From NCBI GenBank assembly GCA_014529385.2, contig CM043967.1:2080501-2144500 (forward strand): a stretch of DNA of 64,000 bases. Direction: 5' to 3'. The translations under genes were made by a program, and so were the position numbers. Positions 46,001 through 56,519 of this stretch are shown piece by piece (position 1 is the first letter of the stretch; each line of letters opens with the position of its first letter). Under the pieces are notes generated by a model. It was not told the DNA's origin. It worked only from the letters and a program-made list of their open reading frames with translations, and made no database searches. The stretch is from Adiantum capillus-veneris (Eukaryota; Streptophyta; Polypodiopsida; Polypodiales; Pteridaceae).

Positions 46001-49000
46001 AAGCAAGTTGCACCATGTCTCCAAGATTCTAGGATCCATTGAAATACCTTAAACCCACGATATTGTTTACATGTGGGGTTTAACGTCAAGGTTAGTCACT
46101 TTTCCAAGCTATTATCCCTAGTAGCATGAGTGGTTTGGTCTCAAGATTCACCACTTTTCCACTCTATGTCATTATATAAAGAAGATCTAGGTGTTAAGGT
46201 CGACCACTTGTCCAACCTATAAGGGTATATCTTAAAGGGTATTGTTTCTCACCACTTGAACTGTCCATGATATGTTTTACATAGGGGTTTGGTTCCAAGG
46301 TCCATCACTTATCCAAGCTAACTTTATTCTTCTCATAGAGAGAAGCAAAGGTCCACCACTTGTCCAAGCTAGGCTCCATTGAAACATGGAGAGAAGGATG
46401 CTCCACCATCTGTCGAAGCTAACTCTATTGAAACATGGAAGGTTTACATTCAAGGTCCACCAGTTGTCCAACATATTAACGCTAGTAGCATGAGGAGTTT
46501 GGTCTCAAGATTCACCACTTTTTCACTCTATGTCATTATATTAAGAATATTTGGGTATTAAGGTCCACCACTTGTCCAACCTATAAGATTATATCTTAAT
46601 GGTTATTCTTTCTGACCACTTGGAGTGACCATGAAAGGTTTTACATGGTGGTTTGGTTCCAAGGTCCACCACTTGTCCAAGCTAACTCTATTGAAACATA
46701 GAGAGAAGCAAAGGTCCACCACTTGTCTAAGCTAGGGTCTATTGAAACATGGAGAGAAGGATGCTCCACCATTTGTCCAAGATAGACTCCATTGAAACAT
46801 GAAGAGAAGCAAGATGCACCATGTCTCCAAGATGCTAGCCTCCATCGAAATACCTTAAACCCACGTTATTTTGTACATGGGGAGTTTACATTCAAGATCA
46901 ACAATTTGTCCAACCTATTATCGCTAGTAGCATGAGTGGTTTGCTCTCAAGATTCACCAATTTTCCACTCTCTGTCATTATATTAAGAATATTTGGGTGT
47001 TAAGGTCCACCATTTGTCCAACCTATAAGTCTATATCTTAATGGTTATTCTTTCTCACCCCTTGAAAGACTATATCTTAATGGTTATCCCTAGCTATTAT
47101 TGCTAGTAGCCTGAGTGGTTTGGTTTCAAGATTCACCACTTTTATTAAGAATATGTGGGTGTTAAGTTCCACCACTTGTCCAACCTATAAGGCTACATCT
47201 TAAAGGTTATTCTTTCTTAGTACTTGGAGTGACCATGATAGGTTTTACATGGGGGTTTGGTTCCAAGGTCCACCACTTGTCAAAGCTAACTCTATTGAAA
47301 CATAGAGAGAAGCAAAGGTCCACCCCTTGTCTAAGCTAGGGTCCATTGAAACATGGAGAGAAGAATGCTCCACCATTTGTCCAAGGTAGGCTCCATTGAA
47401 ACATGAGAAGAATCAAGGTGCACCATGTCTCCAAGATGCTAGGCTCCATCGAAAAACATTAAAACCACGATATGTCGTAGATGAGGGGTTTACATTCAAA
47501 GTCCAACACTTGTCCAAGCTATTATTGGTAGTAGCCTAAGTGGTTTGGTCTCAAGATTCACCACTTTTCCACTCTATGTCATTATATTAAGAATATGCGC
47601 GTGTTAAGGTCCACCACTTGTCCAACCTATAAGGCTACATCTTAAAGGTTATTCTTTATTACCACTTGGAGTGACCATGATAGGTTTTACATGGGGGTTT
47701 GGTTCCAAGGTCCACCACTTGTCAGGGCTAACTCTATTGAAACATAGAGAGAAACAAAGGTCCACCACTTGTCCAAGCTAGGGTCCATTGAAACATGGAG
47801 AGAAGGATGCTCCACCATTTGTCGAAGATAGGCTCCATTGAAACATGACGAGAAGCAAGCTGCACCATGTCTCCAAGATGCTAGGCTCCATCGAAATACA
47901 TTAAACCCACGATATTTCGTAGATGAGGGATTTACATTCAAGGTCCACCACTTGTCCAAGCTATTATTGCTAGTAGCCTGAGTGGTTTCGTCTCAAGATT
48001 CACCACTTTTATTAAGAATATGTGGGTGTTAAGGTCCACCACTTGTCCAACCTATAAGGCTACATCTTAAAGGTTATTCTTTCTTACTACTTGGAGTGAC
48101 CATGACAGGTTTTACATGGGGGTTTGGTTCCAAGGTCCACCACTTGTCCAAGCTAACTCTATTGAAACATAGAGAGAAGAAAAGGTCCACCCCTTGTCTA
48201 AGCTAGGGTCCATTGAAACGTGGAGAGAAGGATGCTCCACCATTTGTCCAAGGTAGGCTCCATTGAAACATGAGGAGAATCAAGGTGCACCATGTCTCCA
48301 AGATGCTAGGCTCCATCAAAAAACATTAAACCCACGATATGTCATAGATGAGGGGTTTACATTCAAGGTCCAACACTTGTTCAAGCTATTATTGGTAGTA
48401 GCCTGAGTGGTTTGGTCTCAAGATTCACCACTTTTCCACTCTATGTCATTATATTAAGAATATGCGCGTGTTAAGGTCCACCACTTGTCCAACCTATAAG
48501 GCTACATCTTAAAGGTTATTCTTTATTACCACTTGGAGTGACCATGATAGGTTTTACATGGGGGTTTGGTTCCAATGTCCACCACTTGTCCAAGCTAACT
48601 CTATTGAAACATAGAGAGAAACAAAGGTCCACCACTTGTCCAAGCTAGGGTCCATTGAAACATGGAGAGAAGGATGCTCCACCATTTGTCCAAGATAGGC
48701 TCCATTGAAACATGACGAGAAGCAAGCTGCACCATGTCTCCAAGATGCTAAGCTCCATCGAAATACATTAAACCCACGATATTTCGTAGATGAGAGGTTT
48801 ACATTCAAGGTCCACCACTTGTCCAAGCTATTATTGCTAGTAGCCTGAGTGGTTTGGTTTCAAGATTCACCACTTTTATTAAGAATATGTGGGTGTTAAG
48901 GTCCACCACTTGTCCAACCTATAAGGCTACATCTTAAAGGTTATTCTTTCTTACTACTTGGAGTGACCATGATAGGTTTTACATGGGGGTTTGGTTCCAA

Positions 49001-52000
49001 GGTCCACCACTTGTCCAAGCTAACTCTATTGAACCATAGAGAGAAGCAAAGGTCCACCCCTTGTCTAAGCTAGGGTCCATTGAAACATGGAGAGAAGGAT
49101 GCTCCACCATTTTTCCAAGGTAGGCTCCATTGAAACATGAGGAGAAGCAAGGTGCACCATGTCTCCAAGATGCTAGGCTCCATCGAAAAACATTAAACCC
49201 ACGATATGTCGTACATGAGGGGTTTACATTCAAGGTCCACACTTGTCCAAGCTATTATTGGTAGTAGCCTGAGTGGTTTGGTCTCAAGATTCACCACTTT
49301 TCCACTCTATGTCATTATATTAAGAATATGCGCGTGTTAAGGTCCACCACTTGTCCAACCTATAAGGCTACATCTTAAAGGTTATTCTTTATTACCACTT
49401 GGAGTGACCATGATAGGTTTTACATAGGGGTTTGGTTCCAATGTCCACCACTTGTCCAAGCTAACTCTATTGAAACATAGAGAGAAACAAAGGTCCACCA
49501 CTTGTCCAAGCTAGGGTCCATTGAAACATGGAGAGAAGGATGCTCCACCATTAGTCCAAGATAGGCTCCATTGAAACATGACGAGAAGCAAGCTGCACCA
49601 TGTCTCCAAGATGCTAGGCTCCATCGAAATACATTAAACCCACGATATTTCGTAGATGAGGGGTTTACATTCAAGGTCCACCACTTGTCCAAGCTATTAT
49701 CACTAGTAGCCTGAGTGGTTTCGTCTCAAGATTCACCACTTTTATTAAGAATATGTGGGTGTTAAGGTCCACCACTTGTCCAACCTATAAAGCTACATCT
49801 TAAAGGTTATTTTTTATTACCACTTGGAGTGACCATGATAGGTTTTACATGGGCGTTTGGTTCCAAGGTCCACCACTTGTCCAAGCTAACTCTATTGAAA
49901 CATAGAGAGAAGCAAAGGTCCACCCCTTGTCTATGCTAGGGTCCATTGAAACATGGAGAGAAGGATGCTCCACCATTTGTCCAAGGTAGGCTCCATTGAA
50001 ACATGAGGAGAAGCAAGGTGCACCATGTCTCCAAGATGCTAGGCTCCATCGAAAAACATTAAACCCACGATATGTCGTAGATGAGGGGTTTACATTCAAG
50101 GTCCAACACTTGTCCAAGCTATTATTGGTAGTAGCTTGAGTGGTTTGGTCTCAAGATTCACCACTTTTCCACTCTATGTCATTATATTAAGAATATGCGC
50201 GTGTTAAGGTCCACCACTTGTCCAACCTATAAGGCTACATCTTAAACGTTATTCTTTATTACCACTTGGAGTGACCATGATAGGTTTTACATGGGGATTT
50301 GGTTCCAATGTCCACCACTTGTCCAAGCTAACTCTATTGAAACATAGAGAAAAACAAAGGTCCACCACTTGTCCAAGCTAGGGTCCATTGAAACATGAAG
50401 AGAAGGATGCTCCACCATTTGTCCAAGATAGGCTCCATTGAAACATGACGAGAAGCAAGCTGCACCATGTCTCCAAGATGTTAGGCTCCATCGAAATACA
50501 TTAAACCCACGATATTTCGTAGATGAGGGGTTTACATTCAAGGTCCAGCACTTGTCCAAGCTATTATTGCTAGTAGCCTGAGTGGTTTGATCTCAAGATT
50601 CACCACTTTTATTAATAATATGTAGGTGTTAATGGCCACCACTTGTCCAACCTATAAGGCTACATCTTAAAGGTTATTCTTTCTTACTACTTGGAGTGAC
50701 CATGATAGGTTTTACATGGGGGTTTGGTTTCAAGGTCCACCACTTATCAAAGCTAACTCTATTGAAACATAGAGAGAAGCAAAGGTCCACCCCTTGTCTA
50801 AGCTAGGGTCCATTGAAACATGGAGAGAAGAATGCTCCACCATTTGTCCAAGGTAGGCTCCATTGAAACATGAGGAGAAGCAAGGTGCACCATGTCTCCA
50901 AGATGCTAGGCTCCATTGAAAAACATTAAACCCACGATATGTCGTAGATGAGGGGTTTACATTCAAGTTCCACCACTTGTCCAAGCTATTATCACTAGTA
51001 GCATGAGTGGTTTTGTCTCAAGATTCACCACTTTTCCACTCTATGTCATTATATTAAGAATATGCGCGTGTTAAGGTCCACCACTTGTCCAACCTATAAG
51101 GCTACATCTTAAAGGTTATTCTTTATTACCACTTGGAGTGACCATGATAGGTTTTACATGGGGCTTTGGTTCCAAGGTCCACCACTTGTCTAAGCTAACT
51201 CTATTGAATCATAGAGAGAAGCAAAGGTCCACCACTTGTCTAAGGTAGGCTCCATTGAAACATGGAGAGAAGGATGCTCCACCATTTGTCGAAGCTAACT
51301 CTATTGAAACATGGGGGGTTTACGTTCAAGGTCCAACACTTGTCCAAGCTATTAGTGCTAGTAGCATGAGTGGTTTTGTCTCAAGATTCATCACTTTTTC
51401 ACTCTATGTCATTATATTAAGAATATTAGGGTGTTAAGGTCCACCACTTGTCCAACCTATAAGGCTATATCTTTAAGGTTATTCTCTTTCACCACTTGGA
51501 GTGACCATGATAGGTTTTACATGGGGGTTTGGTTCCAAGGTCCACCACTTGTCCAAGCTAACTCTATTGAATAATAGAGAGAATCAAAGGTCCACCACTT
51601 GTCCAAGCTAAGGTCCATTGAAACATGGAGAGAAGGATGCTCCACCATTTGTCCAAGATAGGCTCCATTGAAACATGAAGAGAAGCAAGATTCACGATGT
51701 CTCCAAGATGCTAGGCTCCATCGAAATACCTTAAACCCACGATATTTCGTAGATGGGGGGTTTACTTTAAAGGTCCACCACTTGTCCAAGCTATTATCGC
51801 TAGTAGCATGGTTTGGTCTCAAGATTCACCAGTTTTCCACTCTATGTCATTATATGAAGAATATCTGGGTGTTAAGGTCCACCACTTGTCCAACCTATAA
51901 GGCTATATCTTAAATGATATTTTTTCTGACCACTTGGAATATGCATGATATTTTTTACATGGGGTTTTGTTCCAAGGTCCACCACTTGTCCAAGCTAGAT

Positions 52001-52020
52001 CTATTACATATATATTATAC
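43050..52020 (-). repeat. Main repeat field, about 430-bp monomers, inverted orientation
   Basis: About twenty monomers of 425-443 bp, each with several GGTCCACCACTTGTCC units, two to three (C/T)TC(C/T)AT-TGAAAC-AT(A/G)GA(A/G) hairpins, a TCTCCAAGATGCTAGGCTCCAT phrase, a CATTATATTAAGAATAT phrase and GGTTTTACATGGGGGTTTGG. Some monomers are shortened (for example near 44700 and 46400). Most monomers keep a minus-strand frame of about 90 codons, which I regard as a by-product of recent duplication. The block lies upstream of the ParB-like gene and could include its promoter or a 5' intron. Confidence 0.9.
47149..51080 (-). repeat. 867-bp higher-order repeat, about 4.5 copies
   Basis: B-type monomers are marked by GAATATGCGCGTG at 47591, 48458, 49324, 50191 and 51058 (spacing 867, 866, 867, 867). 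A-type monomers are marked by GAATATGTGGGTG at 47149, 48016, 48883 and 49749. A-type monomers lack about 17 bp (the CCACTCTATGTCATTATA part), which explains alternating 425 and 442 bp monomer lengths. Confidence 0.9.
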
Positions 52021-53040
52021 ATACAATATTCAATTAGATTCCCTACCTATCATGTCCAGTAGCATGGATGCTCTAGCTTGAAGATCCACCACTTGTCCAA
52101 CCTATACTCTCTTATGTAAGGGAGATCTCGCTATAAATTCAAAACCTTCCCGCCTAAATTTAAAATATCCCTCCCAAATCTTAAATATCCCGCCTAAATT
52201 TTAAAATATCCCGCCCAAATTTTAAAATTCAAACTTCTTTATAAAAATTTAAATTTTACTACTTAAATTTAAAATATTCCACGCGAAATTGATTTTAAAT
52301 TCAAGTTTACCACAAAAAGATATCATTATACCACCTAAATTCAAATATGCAAACCTCAAATCATTATATTGTACATAAATTCAAACAAATTCAAATTAAC
52401 AAGCCTAAACTGATATTAGTTTGCATAGATATGAATTTATCACACCTAAATTATGTCACCATGTTAGAGAGAGTGGTTAGAGAATTTGAACAAGGTCCAC
52501 CACTTGTCCAACCTAGATACCAAGAAGGATTGAGTGTACAAGGTATTGTTTGGAGGTCCTTATAGTCCACTGGTCTCAAGGTCCACCACTTGTGGTAAGG
52601 GTCACCAAAAAGTGTATATATTCATCCAAAGAAATACACGTATTTTTGGTCTACATGTTCTACTATAAACCATTTATGTCCATTAGGTGTATCACTAAAC
52701 AACACTACTATTTTTGAGAAACAGAAGTTACAATCATATCTACAAATGGATTAGAGGAAAATCAGCTCAGCATACATCCAGAACTCGCTAGAAGAATCGA
52801 CTTTAAGAGATCACGCAAGTAAGTCTTCCATTCAATTTTACTAGTATTACAATGTGTTAGTTATTTGTGATATTTATGTATGTATATATACTATGTGTGC
52901 ATATCGTAATTAAGTGTAATTGTGTATCTGCATTATGTATGAGTATTACAATGAAATAACACAAATATACATACATACACATAGATAACACAGACGCACA
53001 CATACATGAGCATGTATTTTCAAGAGAGAGATAGCAAGAT
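52021..53040. other. A/T-rich stretch with small repeats, no gene
   Basis: 52148-52290 has degenerate 26-30 bp repeats of TCCCGCCTAAATTTAAAATA. Isolated CCACCACTTGTCC units occur at about 52085, 52497 and 52580. No ORF is supported. Confidence 0.6.
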
Positions 53041-53052
53041 ACAGAGATAGAT

Positions 53053-53478
53053 AGAGAGAGAGAGAGAGAGAGATAAATACCTGTTTTTTAGAGAGAGGAG
53101 AGAGAAAGATAACAGATTTCACTGTGTTTATGTATGTGGAAGAGAGGAAGACGATGTATGGGAATATGTGCACGTATTTTCAAGAGAGAGACAACAAGAT
53201 AACAGATTTCATTGTGGTTATGTATGTGGAAGTGAGGAAGACGATGTGTGGGAATATGTGCATGTATTTTCAAGAGAGAGACAGCAAGATAACAGATTTC
53301 ACTGTGGTTATGTATGTGGAAGAGAGGAAGACGATGTGTGGGAATATGTGTATGTGTGCGGGGAAACTTTTAAACTATGTATCTCTGTCTTTTGACGAGA
53401 GAGTGTGTGTGCAAGAAGAGTTACAGAGAACCATCTTCTCTATATGGAGAAAGACAGAGAGAGAGAGAGAGAGAGAGA
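53053..53478 (+). repeat. 90-bp tandem repeat between two GA microsatellites
   Basis: GA runs lie at 53053-53072 and 53455-53478. Between them a 90-bp unit marked by AACAGATTTCA starts at 53111, 53201 and 53291, with few differences. As 90 is a multiple of three, frames stay open through it on both strands (for example 53124-53522 plus), but the encoded peptides are low-complexity and unconvincing as a gene. Confidence 0.8.
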
Positions 53479-53499
53479 ATACCTGTTTTTTCTCTATTC

Positions 53500-54640
53500 G
53501 TGAGGTGTGCAATGTCTCCTGAGAAGACTGCCCGATCCTGCCCTTCTGGAAAGCGTTGTGTACGCTGCTGTTTCTTTATCTTGTGCGCGAACTTTCAATC
53601 CTGTGCACTCCACCTGTGTGTTGTGTACGATGCCGAGCTTGCTCCTCTACGCGCGCGTATACTCCAACTGTGTGCGATCCGTGTGCGCTTTATGTGTGTT
53701 TGTTGCTCGCCTGCTTTCTCTGTGTGCATTGCTCGTGCGCTCTCTGTGTGCCTAATCTTGATAGGGTTTATTAGAATGCCACGTATGCTACAAGTCCATG
53801 TTTTATCATAGGATTAAAAAAAACAAAATCAATATAAAAAATTAACCAATTCACACGGCCAAAATTAAAGAAATCATGGTTGAAAATATGAAAAACATGC
53901 CGCCCCTTGACCCCGCCCGGGGCGTTGCCCCGGACCCCGCCCAGAACAATATCCCAAAATCAACCTCCCAAGCCCCGCCATCGAGAGCGCTATATTCCAC
54001 ATCCCCATCAAGAGCGCTACCCCCAAACCTCACGTGGAAGCGCTGCCTTGTCACCCCATTGTGGCATTGCCCTAAGACCCCGCATCTGGAGTGCTAAATG
54101 GGAACATTCTTCATTAGTGAAATTTTGAACATAAATTATATTAGCATATACTTAAATATAATACAAATATTAACATATTAACTATACTACTAATTTACTA
54201 AAGCAATTCTAGATTATGTCCCATACTATATTTAAGGTGCCAAAGGTTTGGCCTTATGGTCCTAGATTTAGCCAAGTGGTCAACACATATAGGACCAAGT
54301 GCACACTGTGCCACAAAACTTGGCCACCACTTCACTTGCCAAAGTCTAGGCCACATGGTCAATCCTAAGTTTCCAATCTTCTTATTATGTCACCTTTTGC
54401 CTCGTGGAAAACCTAGGCTTGTTTTCACATACTCAGGCACTTCAAGCCACAATAAATTGTCATTACTCTTCGGCAACCCTTTTGTTCAAGTCTTTGAAAA
54501 AACATTGTTTAAGGCCACCCTAAACCATTTTCATTTAGGGGTGTCTAAAACTAGCTTTTTGGCAATTCGAGAAAAAAATGGTCAAAGTTTTATACTTAGT
54601 TTTAACCACTTGACCAATTCAAATATTGGAAAGCAAGGTC
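53500..54640. other. Unassigned stretch with a GC-rich patch
   Basis: 53880-54090 is C/G rich (GGGGCGTTGCCCCGG and CCCCGCC runs) in an otherwise A/T-rich setting and contains GAGAGCGCTA twice. Such GGGGC-GTT-GCCCC patches are common in plant transposon ends, but I find no matching termini. The frames at 53377-53811 are cysteine-rich and lack recognisable motifs. No gene is supported. Confidence 0.4.
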
Positions 54641-56230
54641 TTGTAATACTTTTCTTTGGACATCACACATTAAAACTAGGTCCCTCGCTTGTCCAAGCTA
54701 TGCTCTAATACAATAAAGGGCTTTTCGTTTCAAGATGCACCACTTTCCCAACCTTGATTCCATTAAAGAAGCTAGCTCTACTTAGACATTTAATAGCAAG
54801 GTCCTGCAGCAGTTCAGATTGAACATTTTCCATGGCAGCTAGGTCCACCACTTATCTAAGCTATGCTCTAATAGAGTAAGGGGGTTTTGGTTTCAAGATC
54901 CACCACTTGTCCAAACTTGATTTGGGAAGCAAGGTCCTATAATAGTTTGCTTTGGACATTCACCATTACAACTAAGTCCACCACTTCTCCAAGCTATGTT
55001 CTAATACACTAAGGAGGTTTTGGTTTCAAGGAGAACCACTTGTACGACTTTGTTTTTGGAAGTAAGGTCTTTACATAGTTCACCTTGGACCTTGGACATT
55101 GGATACTACAACTAAGCCCACCACTTGTCCAAGATATCCTCTATATATAGCCAAAGGGTTTGGGTTTCAAGATTCACCACTTTTCCAACCTTTCTTCCAT
55201 TAAAGAAAGGAGGGGCATTATAACTAGGTCCACCACTTGTCCAAGCTATGCTCTGATATAGAAAGGGGATTTTGGTTTTAAGGTCCACCACGTGTTCAAC
55301 CTTGCAAGACTCAAGGGATACTTGGACATTGGAAAGCATAGTCCTATAGTAGTTGATAGGTGGTAGTGGGTATTACAACTAGGTCCAACCTATGCTCTCA
55401 TATAGCAAAGAGGCTTTGCTTTCAAGGTCCACCACTTGTCCAACCTTGCTTCCATTAAAGAAATGAGGGGCTACATAAACATTGGCAAGCAAGGTAGCAA
55501 GGTCCTAAGGTGTTTCACCTTGGATATTGGGCATTATAACTAGGTCCACCACTTGTCCAAGCTATGCTCTGATAAAGAAAGGGGATTTTCGTTTCAAGGT
55601 CCACCATGTGTTCAACCTTTCTAATATAGAAAGGGGATTTTCGTTTCAAGGTCCACCACGTGTTCAACCTTGAAAGACTCAAGGGATACTTGGACATTGG
55701 AAAGCATAGTCCTATAGTAGTTGATAGGTGGCAGTGGGTATTAAAACTAGGTCCAGCCTATGCTCTAATATAGCAAAGAGGCTTTGGTTTCAAGGTCAAC
55801 CACTTGTCCAACCTTACTTCCATTAAAGAAATGAGGGGCTACGTAAACATTGGCAAGCAAGGTAGCAAAGTCCTAAGGTATTTCACCTTGGATATTGGGC
55901 ATTATAACTAGGTCCACCACTTGTCCAAGATATGCTCTGATATAGAAAGGGGATTTTTGTTTCAAGGTCCACCACGTGTTCAACCTTGAAAGACTCAAGG
56001 GATACTTGGACATTGGAAAGCATAGTCCTATAGTAGTTGATAGGTGGCAGTGGGTATTACAACTAGGTCCACCACTTGTCCAACCTATGCTCTCATATAG
56101 CAAAGAGGCTTTGGTTTCAAGGTCCACCACTTGTCCAACCTTGCTTCCATTAATATAGCAAGGAGGATTTGGTCTCAAGGTTCACCACTTGTCCAACCTA
56201 TGCAAACCTTTTTCATGTTGTAGCATGATT
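54640..56230 (+). repeat. CCACCACTTGTCC repeat block, third
   Basis: Units of TTTCAAGGTCCACCACTTGT alternate with phrases such as GGCATTATAACTAGGTCCACC and a 340-380 bp longer repeat containing AAAGACTCAAGGGATACTTG (55306, 55674, 55989). Backbone sequences differ from the 43-52 kb field, so only the core motif is shared. The block ends about 60 bp before the acceptor of the exon at 56294. Confidence 0.85.
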
Positions 56231-56293
56231 TTTTGTTTGAAGAGTATTTTTCTATAACTATGGATTTAACAATGTAATCTTTTTACTTACAGG

Positions 56294-56509
56294 ATGGACT
56301 TCGAATCTGGGGAGAAAGTACATATGATACTTGACAATGAAATCGTTGGTATTGGTTGTGTGTGTAGAACAGATCCAGATTCCACTTGTGGTGGTACAAA
56401 GATAGGGCTGGGAAATGTCTCCATACTAGTGGAGGAATGCTTGAAGGATGTGGTCCTACCTTTTCCTACAATGGATACTTCATCTCTCCAAGGCTCATTA
56501 TGGGGCTAG
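56294..56509 (+). CDS. Exon with DUF8039-like domain
   Basis: A 71-codon frame starts right after an acceptor (TTTTTACTTACAG), so its ATG may be internal. The pattern GEKVHMILDNEIVGIGCV, TKIGLGNVSILVEECL, VVLPFPTMDTSSLQGSLWG matches the layout of DUF8039, a small beta-rich domain found in many plant proteins linked to CACTA-type transposons (VA-G-V ... LG ... V-V ... LP-P ... L-A-G). It ends with TAG after GSLWG. Upstream exons would lie across the repeat block. It may be a transposon remnant or a host gene exon. Confidence 0.45.
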   Translation: MDFESGEKVHMILDNEIVGIGCVCRTDPDSTCGGTKIGLGNVSILVEECLKDVVLPFPTMDTSSLQGSLWG

Positions 56510-56519
56510 GGGAGAGTTG

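Noticed and set aside
47149-51080. CRISPR-like array
   Set aside because: Units are 425-442 bp tandem monomers with no short identical repeats separated by unique spacers; the sequence is a plant satellite-type repeat.
53377-53811. 144-codon cysteine-rich frame, looking like a small secreted protein
   Set aside because: Overlaps a GA microsatellite and two other open frames; no signal peptide and no regular cysteine spacing.
54256-54708. 150-codon plus-strand frame
   Set aside because: No recognisable motif, runs into the repeat block, and has no convincing splice or start context.
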